Below, piece by piece: positions 24,808-33,174 of a DNA stretch of 64,000 bases. The notes below the pieces were generated by a model. That model had not been told where the DNA came from, searched no databases, and saw only the letters and a program-made list of their open reading frames with translations. Both the position numbers and the translations under genes were made by a program. Positions within the stretch are counted from its first letter, which is position 1. Each line of letters begins with the position of its first letter. This stretch comes from Streptacidiphilus melanogenes (lineage in GTDB: Bacteria; Actinomycetota; Actinomycetes; Streptomycetales; Streptomycetaceae): NCBI RefSeq assembly GCF_000787835.1, contig NZ_BBPP01000002.1, positions 311,437-375,436 of the forward strand. The letters run 5' to 3'.

Positions 24808-27287
24808 CAGCCCCTCACGGAAGACGCGGCTGCCCCGGCCTCGACCAACTCCGTTCCTGCATCCAACTCGGACATCAGGGGCGCAAGCGTAGCGCGCATC
24901 GCGGCCACGAAGCGCTCCCCCTGCGCCGTCAGGCTGCCGGATCCGGCCAAGGTCAGCACCGCGTCGAAGGTGTGGCGCAGCCACCGCTCGTACTCGCCGC
25001 GGGCGGCCCGGGCGACGTCCTCCGCCCCGGTCCCGGCCAACTCCGACGCCCTGGCCCGCCAGTACTCGACCACGGCGATGTGCGCGTAGGTCCCTTGGAA
25101 GAGACCCTCGAAGGGGCGCGGGTCAGGCCGCCACGGCGCGCGGTAGGTACGGGTGTCGCGCCGGTCGAAGAGGTCGTCCACGTCGAAGACCGCACCCAGC
25201 TTCACGTGCTGGAACTCGTGCACCAGAAGCAGCGCCAGATACTCGTCGGAATCCGGGAGGGCGACGCCCACGTTGCCGAAGGCGTCCCGGGCCGCACCGC
25301 TGACGGCGATGCCGGCCTCGCCCGGGCACAGCGGCGTGACCGTGCCCAGGCCGACGCGCAGACCGTCGGCGTACTGGGGCAGCCGATCGCGAATCCAGGC
25401 CCACGCCCCGGTCAGGCGCTCGCGCCAGAGCGCCGCCTCGGCCTCGGTCAGGCGTCCGGTGGGCGCCCAGTTGTGCCGGGACCGGCGCGGGTCGAGGTCC
25501 TCGAGGGCCACGGACCAGCCCGCCTCGGCCCAGACGCGGAGCGGCTGCCACTCAGCGGGCCGGACGCGGAGCGGCTGCCACTCGGCGGGCTGCTCCGCCC
25601 GGGCGCGGGGTACCCGGACGGACCCGCCGTCGGCCCCGACCTCGACCGTGAAGCCGTCCGGATCGGTTGAGACCGTGACCGTGGCGCCGGGGGTGGAACC
25701 GCAGTCGGTGAGGTCGAGCCGGCCCACCGTCGGGAGCAGCAGCGAACCCTCCCGCAGTGGCACGGCAACCCGCGCCTCCAGGCCGGCCAGGACCAGGGCG
25801 GCGGCCGCCGACTCGGCCAGCCCGCCCAGGATCTCCTCGGCGCCCGTCGGGGAGTCCGCGGTGAGCGCCGAGAGGGCCCACGGGCGCAGGTAGGGGTGGC
25901 TGAGCACGGCGTCGAGGGCCGCGGGCGCCTCGGCGTCCAGCCGGGCGAAGAGCGGCCACAGCCCGCGGCTTCCGCCCTCGCCGGGAGCCAGCTGCTCAGC
26001 CCTGGCGGCGAGTTCGTCCAGGAACTCGCGTCCCAGCTGGACCTGGGCGTCGCGCAGCGCCGAGACCGCCTCGGCACCCCCGTGGCCGGTGCCGAGTTCG
26101 TCGAAGAGGGACGGAGGCAGCAGGGCCTGCGCCGCGTCGTGCTGGTCGGCCACGCCGAGTTGCTCCTTGGTCCGGGTGATGAACGCGTACAGGTCTTCGC
26201 AGTAGACGCTGGGATGGTCGAACGCGCGACTCGGATCCGGCTCGGCCCGGTATCGGTGCGCGTAGAGGCCGCCGCCGCAGGAGTCCACGACGGGGCAGGT
26301 CCGGCACTGGGTGCACAGCCCGGCCAGACCGAGTTGGCGTCCCAGCAGCGCGGGGTGGCGGGCGGCGGCGTCCACCGGGTCGCGCAGGACGTCGAAGCCG
26401 GTCTCGGGAGCGCCGTCGTAGGCGGTCTTCAGCGAGTCGGCCTGTTCCAGGGTGCCGTCCGTCTCGATGACCAGGAGGTCGGCGGGGGCCAGCCCGAGGG
26501 ACTCGGTGAGGCTGTCCTCGCCCGCCAGCGTGCGCAGCACGGAGTCGAAGAAGCGGACCGGCACCGGGCGTCCCTGCGCGTCCCAGCGGGTCAGGATCGT
26601 CATCAGCCATTCGGCGTAGGGCGTGGGGCCCGCGCCCGGGGGCCGCAGCGGCGGCTCGGCCCAGGTGGCGTGCGGCAGCAGGAAGTCGATGCGCGGCGGG
26701 TCGAGCTCCAGCAGGGCCTCGTAGACCGCCGTCGGGTCGTTGCGGACGTCGATCGTGCACAGCAATCCGGCGTAAAGATGCCGGTAGCGCGGCGTGTTGA
26801 GCCGACGCACGGCCCGCACGACCTTGTCGTGGCTGCTGCGGCCGTTCCGGTAACGGCGGTGGAGATCGTTGGCCGCGCGGTCGCCGTCGAGGGAGATGCC
26901 CACCTTGACGTCGTACCGGTCGAAGAGCTCGAGGTGGCGTTCGCCGAGCGTGACGCCGTTGGTGTGGATGCGCAGATCGAGCCGGCAGACGCCGGCCAGC
27001 GCGGCGGTCAACTGCTCGGCCGCGAAAGCGAGGCGCTCGTGCCCCGCGAGCAGAGGCTCTCCCCCATGGAGGACCACATGAACGGTGGCGAGGCGGTGGC
27101 GCCGGGCGTGCTCGGCGATCCGCTGCGCCGTGGCCCGGAGCACCTCGTCCGAGGGCGTCATGGGGCGACGCTCCCAGCTGGTGTCCGCGTGCTCGTAGAC
27201 GTAGCAGTGATCGCAGGCGAGATCGCACCTGCTGTGCATCTTCAGCACGAACTGGCTGAACGAGGCATCCGTGTCGTCGGTGTTCAT
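24807..27287 (-). CDS. fxsB: FxSxx-COOH radical SAM/SPASM-type protein FxsB fused to an HExxH domain (826 aa)
   Basis: Peptide-modifying radical SAM enzyme. The 4Fe-4S/SAM cluster ligands are C21, C25 and C28 (CDLACDHC), followed by VVLHGGEPLL and KVGISLDGD. A Cys-rich SPASM-like cluster, LCTQCRTCPVVDSCGGG, lies near residues 322-338. After about residue 400 comes a second, long module with HEFQH at residues 690-694 (LLLVHEFQHVKLG), the metal-binding signature of HExxH peptide beta-hydroxylase-type proteins. The fused form is known as FxsBH. Its substrate should be FxsA, 40 bp upstream in the operon. ATG at 27287 lacks a good Shine-Dalgarno sequence, so translation may be low compared with the precursor. 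Confidence 0.92.
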   Translation of the reverse strand: MNTDDTDASFSQFVLKMHSRCDLACDHCYVYEHADTSWERRPMTPSDEVLRATAQRIAEHARRHRLATVHVVLHGGEPLLAGHERLAFAAEQLTAALAGVCRLDLRIHTNGVTLGERHLELFDRYDVKVGISLDGDRAANDLHRRYRNGRSSHDKVVRAVRRLNTPRYRHLYAGLLCTIDVRNDPTAVYEALLELDPPRIDFLLPHATWAEPPLRPPGAGPTPYAEWLMTILTRWDAQGRPVPVRFFDSVLRTLAGEDSLTESLGLAPADLLVIETDGTLEQADSLKTAYDGAPETGFDVLRDPVDAAARHPALLGRQLGLAGLCTQCRTCPVVDSCGGGLYAHRYRAEPDPSRAFDHPSVYCEDLYAFITRTKEQLGVADQHDAAQALLPPSLFDELGTGHGGAEAVSALRDAQVQLGREFLDELAARAEQLAPGEGGSRGLWPLFARLDAEAPAALDAVLSHPYLRPWALSALTADSPTGAEEILGGLAESAAAALVLAGLEARVAVPLREGSLLLPTVGRLDLTDCGSTPGATVTVSTDPDGFTVEVGADGGSVRVPRARAEQPAEWQPLRVRPAEWQPLRVWAEAGWSVALEDLDPRRSRHNWAPTGRLTEAEAALWRERLTGAWAWIRDRLPQYADGLRVGLGTVTPLCPGEAGIAVSGAARDAFGNVGVALPDSDEYLALLLVHEFQHVKLGAVFDVDDLFDRRDTRTYRAPWRPDPRPFEGLFQGTYAHIAVVEYWRARASELAGTGAEDVARAARGEYERWLRHTFDAVLTLAGSGSLTAQGERFVAAMRATLAPLMSELDAGTELVEAGAAASSVRG
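25531..25590. repeat. 30-bp tandem duplication inside fxsB
   Basis: Units 25531-25560 and 25561-25590 differ at two positions. They add ten residues in frame (PAEWQPLRVR then PAEWQPLRVW, residues near 566-585), between the SPASM region and the HExxH domain. The near identity suggests a recent slip event. Confidence 0.85.
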
Positions 27288-27326
27288 GGCAGGGGTGACG
27301 GTGCTGAGGAAGAGCCAGAGCCTCCG

Positions 27327-27509
27327 TCAGATGGACGACGTGAAAGCCGCGACGTCCAGCTTGGCGATGCCGGAGTCCGGCAGCGCACGGTTGATCAGAT
27401 GGCTGTGGGCGACGGTGTCGCGACGGGAGAGCTGCAGTGGCCGAACCGATTCGGCAGAGGCCTCGGGCGCGGCAGTGTCGGACTGCGTGGTAGCGCGCTC
27501 AGTGTTCAC
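27327..27509 (-). CDS. fxsA: FxSxx-COOH precursor peptide FxsA (60 aa)
   Basis: Small peptide whose last five residues are F-T-S-S-I followed by the stop codon, exactly the FxSxx-COOH signature. It has an acidic/Ala-rich leader (MNTERATTQSDTAAPEASAE), a middle HSHLINRALPDSG, and the core IAKLDVAAFTSSI. It is the expected substrate of FxsB, which may cross-link or otherwise change residues at the C-terminus. GTG start at 27509 with GAGGGG a few bases upstream. First gene of the operon fxsA-fxsB-aac(3)-fxsC-fxsT. The symbol is unrelated to the phage-exclusion gene of the same name in E. coli. Confidence 0.88.
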   Translation of the reverse strand: MNTERATTQSDTAAPEASAESVRPLQLSRRDTVAHSHLINRALPDSGIAKLDVAAFTSSI

Positions 27510-27881
27510 GGTACCCCTCGAAGGAGATGTGAGGTGGGGGGCTCAGGCTTCCGCGCGTGACTCCCGCGACTCTCGTCACTCTCGGGTCCTGCTCGCGTCC
27601 TGGCCCGCGGTACCCGTGGCCTGCGTTCAAGATCTCTGACTACGAAATTCGCGCGCGCAAACCATCACCTTTGGAGACAGTGTAAAAGTAGCAAACACAG
27701 GCCCTCCACGCGCTACATCCCTGAGGCCGACTCGACTCCCCTTTGAGCCGCTGGTCTGGGAATATGCAGCTCAGAGGCTCATGAGATCCTGGCGACGTCG
27801 AATCGTTACAAAAATTTTCCATCGAACGGGTTAGCAGCGCGCGCACCACGGGTACTCCGGGCGCATCCTGGGCGGCCTCGC
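27510..27881. other. 372-bp, relatively AT-rich control region upstream of fxsA
   Basis: No supported gene. The segment 27640-27830 is clearly poorer in GC than its surroundings (for example TACAAAAATTTTCC near 27810 and GTGTAAAAGTAGCAAAC near 27680). The promoter of the fxs operon should lie here, but I could not assign a convincing -35/-10 pair. Confidence 0.5.
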
Positions 27882-28721
27882 TCACCAGACCGGTCGGTCC
27901 AGAAGCACGTCCACCCAACCCCCCTGACGGAGCGTCGACAAAGCCGGATGATCGCGCCCCAGCAGCCGGGACAGCCGCGGCAGCGCCTCGATCCGCAGTC
28001 CCTCGCTCTCCAGCCTACGCCCCGCCGACAGTCCGGCATTGCTCAGATTCGCCGCCAGCAGCAGGGAGAGCGGATGGTCGACGCCGCGCCTCGCGTTCAT
28101 TTCCTCCAGAACTCCGCTCCCCAGATCCAGCGCTGATTTCACGTCACCGCAGATCGCGAGCAGACCGACACGATTGCCGCGGGCCGAGAGCGTCAGCGGG
28201 TGCGACGCGCCGAGGCTCCGCTCCATCGCCTCCGCCACCGGCGTGAGCAGGTCGAGCGCGGCGGCCGCGCGGTCCCGGTCCCGGCCGCCGCCGGCGACGA
28301 GGACCGCGTGGTTGTGGGCGCAGCACAGCGCCTCCGGGTGGTCTGTTCCGGTCCGCCGCACGGTTCGGTCGTGCGCCCGCGCCACGGCCGAGACCGCTTG
28401 CTCGCGCGTTCCGGTGGCGTGCCACGCGGCCGCCAACTCCAGCGGGCATGCCTCGGCCGCCGGGCTCTCCTCGCCGTCCCGGCGCACCGCCGCCGCGTGG
28501 GCCTCAGTGGCCACGTCCAGCGCCTCCCGGTGGTGACCGCACCACCGCAGGGCGGCCGCCAGCTCCCGGCCGACCAGGAAGCGCGACGGCAGGTCGGGTG
28601 CGGCGGAGAGTACGGCCGGTTCCCTCCCTCGTGCGGGCCGGCGTCCATGCTGGCGTGAGTGCCGCCGACCATGCCGTCGTCCACGTCGCCGTCCGTGCCG
28701 CCGACCTTCACCGCACCGCAC
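27882..28721 (-). CDS. TPR-type protein related to the FxsT C-terminal repeats, start uncertain (up to 279 aa)
   Basis: From about residue 45 the protein shows tetratricopeptide repeats like those of fxsT: REALDVATEAHAAAV, LGASHPLTLSARGNRVGLL, GVDHPLSLLLAANLSN and a C-terminal LGRDHPALSTL. The first 40 codons are Arg/His/Gly-rich and derive from imperfect DNA repeats, so they look non-natural as a protein start; the true start may be a rarer codon further in or the gene may be truncated. There is no NTPase or TIR part. It sits 372 bp upstream of fxsA in the same direction. It may be a sensor accessory or a remnant of an fxsT-like gene. Confidence 0.55.
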   Translation of the reverse strand: MRCGEGRRHGRRRGRRHGRRHSRQHGRRPARGREPAVLSAAPDLPSRFLVGRELAAALRWCGHHREALDVATEAHAAAVRRDGEESPAAEACPLELAAAWHATGTREQAVSAVARAHDRTVRRTGTDHPEALCCAHNHAVLVAGGGRDRDRAAAALDLLTPVAEAMERSLGASHPLTLSARGNRVGLLAICGDVKSALDLGSGVLEEMNARRGVDHPLSLLLAANLSNAGLSAGRRLESEGLRIEALPRLSRLLGRDHPALSTLRQGGWVDVLLDRPVW

Positions 28722-28805
28722 CCCGACCGGCGTCGAATCCGGGTTCCCATGGTTACCCAGAGCGGGAGTTGACGGAACATCATCCAGGATCGGCGGTCCG
28801 GCGGC

Positions 28806-29513
28806 TCAGGGGCAGAGGCGCTCCACCCGCCAGCCCGTCGGGGCGGTGGGGTCGGCGTCGAAGCGCAGGCGGTCGTGGAGGCGGTTCTCGCGGCCCTGCC
28901 AGAACTCGACGGAGGTCGGGGAGACGCGGAAGCCGCCCCAGAACGGCGGGACGGGGACGCCCTCGCCCTCCGGGTAGCGGGTGGCGAGGTCCGCGTAGCG
29001 GCGTTCCAGCTCCTCGCGGGAGGGGACCGGCTGGGACTGCTCGCTGGCCCACGCGCCGAGCTGGGAGCCGTGCGGGCGGGAGCGGAAGTACCCGGCCGTC
29101 TCGTCGCGGCCGACCCGGGTCGCGGTGCCGGTGACGATCACCTGACGAGCGATCGGGTGCCACGGGAAGAGCAGCGCGACGTGCGGGTTGTCCGCGATCT
29201 CGCGGCCCTTGCGGCTCTCGTAGTTCGTGTAGAAGACGAAGCCGCGCTCGTCGTAGCCCTTGAGCAGCACGGTGCGCATGCTGGGCCGGCCGGCCGCGTC
29301 GACCGTGGAGACGATCATCGCGTTCGGCTCGTCGATGCCGGAGTGCTGCGCGTCGACGAACCAGCGGGTGAACTGCTGGACCGGGTCCGCGGCGAGTTCC
29401 GCCTCCAGCAGGCCCTCGGCCCGGTACTGGCGGCGCATGTCCGCGGGGTCGACATGGCCGAGCGGCGCGAGGGGCCCGTGGTCCGGCGCAAGAGGAGCAT
29501 CCGATGCGTGCAC
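28806..29513 (-). CDS. pdxH: Pyridoxamine 5'-phosphate oxidase PdxH (about 235 aa)
   Basis: FMN-dependent oxidase that makes pyridoxal 5'-phosphate from pyridoxine or pyridoxamine 5'-phosphate. Visible: [19 protein letters not shown] (substrate-binding N-terminus), [19 protein letters not shown] and [46 protein letters not shown], and the C-terminal [10 protein letters not shown] and WRVERLCP ending in the family's R-L-x-P. GTG at 29513 gives the family length; an ATG at 29597 in frame would add 28 residues unlike PdxH. Divergent from citrate synthase. Confidence 0.93.
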   Translation of the reverse strand: MHASDAPLAPDHGPLAPLGHVDPADMRRQYRAEGLLEAELAADPVQQFTRWFVDAQHSGIDEPNAMIVSTVDAAGRPSMRTVLLKGYDERGFVFYTNYESRKGREIADNPHVALLFPWHPIARQVIVTGTATRVGRDETAGYFRSRPHGSQLGAWASEQSQPVPSREELERRYADLATRYPEGEGVPVPPFWGGFRVSPTSVEFWQGRENRLHDRLRFDADPTAPTGWRVERLCP

Positions 29514-29636
29514 CTCGCCATCATCCCAGTCCGGGCCGGACAGCTGGGCTGAACGGACCGGGAAGATCGTCCGACGAGTAGGCAGCGGACACGTCATCCT
29601 CGCGGGCGCGGCGGACTCACAGGCGCGAGCGTGGAT

Positions 29637-29654
29637 TCTCTCGACATCGAGAGA
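29637..29654. promoter_or_regulatory. Perfect palindrome, candidate operator upstream of citrate synthase and pdxH
   Basis: TCTCTCGA-CA-TCGAGAGA: 8-bp perfect arms with a 2-base spacer. It lies 124 bp upstream of the pdxH GTG and 256 bp before the citrate synthase ATG. The size and symmetry are those of a MarR- or TetR-type dimer site; the regulator is not identified. Confidence 0.5.
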
Positions 29655-29864
29655 GTATCGTTGCCGAGCTCCGTCGACGAAGCCGGCAGCAACAGGTGAA
29701 TACGACGCGTGTGCAGGGCATCACCGACGTGGGATCTGGCGCGATGCACCCAGTGCCTGAGAGGCTGACACCGCGTGCCACGCGCGCCGCACCGTCACCC
29801 GCGCAACCGCGCGGCAACAAAAACAGAGACGACTTGGCCACACCACCAAGCCTTCCGCTGATCC

Positions 29865-29892
29865 GACCGGTCAGAACCGACCGGTCAGAACC
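29865..29892. repeat. 14-bp tandem repeat in the citrate synthase leader
   Basis: Two exact copies of GACCGGTCAGAACC, the second ending 18 bases before the ATG and next to the GAGGAG ribosome binding site. ACCGGT inside each unit is itself palindromic. It may be a double binding site. Confidence 0.6.
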
Positions 29893-29910
29893 GATCCGAG
29901 GAGCCGCCTG

Positions 29911-31011
29911 ATGTCCGACTTCGTACCCGGACTCGAAGGAGTCGTTGCGTTCGAGACGGAGATCGCCGAACCCGACAAGGAGGGCGGCTCCCTCCGCTAC
30001 CGCGGGGTCGACATCGAGGAGCTCGTCGGTCACGTCTCCTTCGGCAACACCTGGGGCCTCCTCGTCGACGGCAAGTTCAACCCCGGTCTGCCCCCGGCGG
30101 AGCCCTTCCCGATCCCGGTCCACTCCGGCGACATCCGCGTCGACGTCCAGTCCGCGCTGGCCATGCTCGCGCCGGTGTGGGGCCTTCGCCCGCTGCTCGA
30201 CATCAGCGCCGACCAGGCCCGTGACGACCTCGCCCGCGCCGCGGTCATGGCCCTCTCCTACGTGGCCCAGTCGGCCCGCGGCCAGGGCCTGCCGATGGTC
30301 CCGCAGAGCGAGATCGACAAGGCCGAGACCATTGTCGAGCGCTTCATGATCCGCTGGCGCGGCGAGCCGGACCCGAAGCACGTCAAGGCCGTCGACGCCT
30401 ACTGGACCTCCGCGGCCGAGCACGGCATGAACGCCTCCACGTTCACCGCCCGCGTCATCGCCTCCACCGGCGCGGACGTGGCCGCCGCCCTGTCCGGCGC
30501 CGTCGGCGCCATGTCCGGCCCGCTGCACGGCGGTGCGCCGTCCCGCGTGCTCGGCATGATCGAGGACATCGAGCGCACCGGCGACGCCGTCGCCTACGTC
30601 AAGAACGCCCTCGACAAGGGCGAGCGCCTGATGGGCTTCGGCCACCGCGTCTACCGCGCCGAGGACCCGCGCGCCCGCGTGCTGCGCCGCACGGCCCAGG
30701 AGCTGGACGCGCCGCGCTTCGAGGTCGCCGCCGCGCTGGAGAAGGCGGCCCTGGAGGAGTTGCACGCGCGTCGCCCCGACCGCGTCCTGGCCACCAACGT
30801 CGAGTTCTGGGCGGCCATCGTCCTGGACTTCGCCGAGGTCCCGGCGCACATGTTCACCTCGATGTTCACCTGCGCCCGCACCGCGGGCTGGTCGGCGCAC
30901 ATCCTGGAGCAGAAGCGCACCGGCCGCCTGGTGCGCCCCTCCGCGCGCTACATCGGCCCCGCCGCGCGCAGCGTCAGCGCGATCGAGGGCTACGAGTCGA
31001 TCTCCAACTGA
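29911..31011 (+). CDS. gltA: Citrate synthase (type II/2-methylcitrate synthase-like), 366 aa
   Basis: Condenses oxaloacetate with acetyl-CoA to form citrate. All catalytic features are visible: MSGPLHGGAPSRVLGM (catalytic His), MGFGHRVYR (oxaloacetate-binding His and Arg) and VLDFAEVPAHMFT (catalytic Asp). Length and sequence fit the short citrate synthases of actinomycetes, which share ancestry with 2-methylcitrate synthases, so activity with propionyl-CoA is possible. ATG at 29911 with GAGGAG 7 bases before. Its leader carries a tandem repeat and an upstream palindrome. It ends at a strong hairpin, so it is monocistronic. Confidence 0.93.
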   Translation: MSDFVPGLEGVVAFETEIAEPDKEGGSLRYRGVDIEELVGHVSFGNTWGLLVDGKFNPGLPPAEPFPIPVHSGDIRVDVQSALAMLAPVWGLRPLLDISADQARDDLARAAVMALSYVAQSARGQGLPMVPQSEIDKAETIVERFMIRWRGEPDPKHVKAVDAYWTSAAEHGMNASTFTARVIASTGADVAAALSGAVGAMSGPLHGGAPSRVLGMIEDIERTGDAVAYVKNALDKGERLMGFGHRVYRAEDPRARVLRRTAQELDAPRFEVAAALEKAALEELHARRPDRVLATNVEFWAAIVLDFAEVPAHMFTSMFTCARTAGWSAHILEQKRTGRLVRPSARYIGPAARSVSAIEGYESISN

Positions 31012-31046
31012 CGGTCCCGTCCGCTCCGGCGGACGCCGCACTTCCC

Positions 31047-31088
31047 CAGGGGCGCAAGGAACCGTTCTCTCCGTTCCCTGCGCCCCTG
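31047..31088 (+). terminator. Hairpin terminator after citrate synthase
   Basis: CAGGGGCGCAAGGAAC (31047-31062) pairs with GTTCCCTGCGCCCCTG (31073-31088) with one mismatch and a 10-base loop. It lies 36 bp past the stop and before the serC start at 31162. Confidence 0.8.
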
Positions 31089-31089
31089 A

Positions 31090-32280
<1,191 letters not shown>

Positions 32281-32297
32281 CAGCACACGAACGAACG

Positions 32298-32327
32298 GAA
32301 GGGGCGGGCCGCCAGGCCCGCCCCTTC
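32298..32327. terminator. Perfect hairpin terminator after serC
   Basis: GAAGGGGCGGGCC (32298-32310) and its exact complement (32315-32327) form a 13-bp stem with a 4-base loop. It lies between the ends of the convergent serC and secreted-protein genes. Confidence 0.85.
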
Positions 32328-32371
32328 ACGCGTTCACCGGATCAGCACTGCAGTCGGTGAGGCGACGGCAG

Positions 32372-32938
32372 TCACTGATGCGCCACCGGCAGCGGCACCG
32401 GCAGGCTCAGCCCGAGGCTCGCGACGGTCTGGGTGACCACGGCCAGCAGGTCGGTGACGGTCGCCGTGAGGGCCGTCGTCACCTTGCTCAGGTCGAGGGA
32501 CGTCAGCGCGCTGACCAGGTTGGTGACGTCGCCCTGGAGCTTCGTCAGCGCGTCGCCGACGGCGTCCGCGGGCACCGTGCCGCGCACCTGACGGCCGACG
32601 ACCGGCACGGTGGTGGGAACGGACTTCTGCAGATCGGTGATGGCCGTGGTGACCTTGGCTGCGGCCGCCTGGACGTCGGCGGCACTGGGTGCCGGCTTCG
32701 CCGTGGCCATCGCGGTGAGCTGGGCGATGGCGCCCTGAACGGCACCGAGGTTCCCGAGGACGGTGAGCGCGGTGGAGGGGTCGGCCGCCGGCAGCACGGC
32801 GCCGGGCTGGGCGACGTGCTGGGTGGTACCGCCGACGGGCTGGGGTGCGGCCTCCGCGGTCGCCACGAGCGAGCTGCCCGCCAGGACGGCGGCGAGCGTG
32901 GCACCGGCGATTACGGAGTGGACGCGACTGAGACGCAT
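32372..32938 (-). CDS. Small secreted Ala/Thr/Val-rich protein of unknown function (188 aa)
   Basis: Signal peptide at the N-terminus: MRLSRVHSVIAGATLAAVL then AGSSLVATAEA, cleavage likely after AEA. The mature part is low in aromatic residues and rich in Ala, Thr, Val and Asp, with heptad-like repeats (LTALTSLDLSKVTTAL type), suggesting an elongated helical exported protein. No catalytic motif or domain. ATG at 32938; short leader with GGGAAAACAC. Function unknown. Confidence 0.7.
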   Translation of the reverse strand: MRLSRVHSVIAGATLAAVLAGSSLVATAEAAPQPVGGTTQHVAQPGAVLPAADPSTALTVLGNLGAVQGAIAQLTAMATAKPAPSAADVQAAAAKVTTAITDLQKSVPTTVPVVGRQVRGTVPADAVGDALTKLQGDVTNLVSALTSLDLSKVTTALTATVTDLLAVVTQTVASLGLSLPVPLPVAHQ

Positions 32939-33046
32939 GAGCGTGTTTTCCCTAACTCAAAGAGGGTTTGGTCGGACACGCTCAAACCTCGCTCCGCCCG
33001 TCACTCCCGGCAACGCGGGAGATCCGAACGGTTATCACCCACATGC

Positions 33047-33133
33047 CTAGCGCAGGGCCGCACCGATCACCACAGCGATCAGGAGCAGCACCAATGCACC
33101 GGTGACGATGCGTGTTCTGGTCTTGGGATCCAC
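33047..33133 (-). CDS. Tiny single-pass membrane protein (28 aa)
   Basis: A GTG-started frame of 28 codons: charged MDPKTRTR start, then one hydrophobic helix (IVTGALVLLLIAVVIG) and an AALR end before TAG. The frame is closed by a stop four codons upstream, so no other start fits. The charge/TM layout is that of a real small membrane protein, and similar short proteins occur in streptomycetes. It lies 41 bp downstream of the LacI-type gene, perhaps in its transcript. Confidence 0.5.
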   Translation of the reverse strand: MDPKTRTRIVTGALVLLLIAVVIGAALR

Positions 33134-33174
33134 ACGTTCAGCCTATCCCCCGCCCGTCCCCCGTCCGCCACGGG

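Larger units (their letters stand above)
29514..29910. other. 397-bp divergent control region between pdxH and citrate synthase
   Basis: No supported gene apart from a possible N-terminal extension of pdxH. It contains an 18-base palindrome (29637-29654) and a 14-bp tandem repeat (29865-29892), both described separately, and should hold promoters for both genes. Confidence 0.55.

Noticed and set aside
29740..29780. CTGAGAGG stretch resembling the TPP riboswitch motif upstream of citrate synthase
   Set aside because: The other conserved parts of the TPP aptamer are missing and citrate synthase is not a usual TPP-regulated gene.
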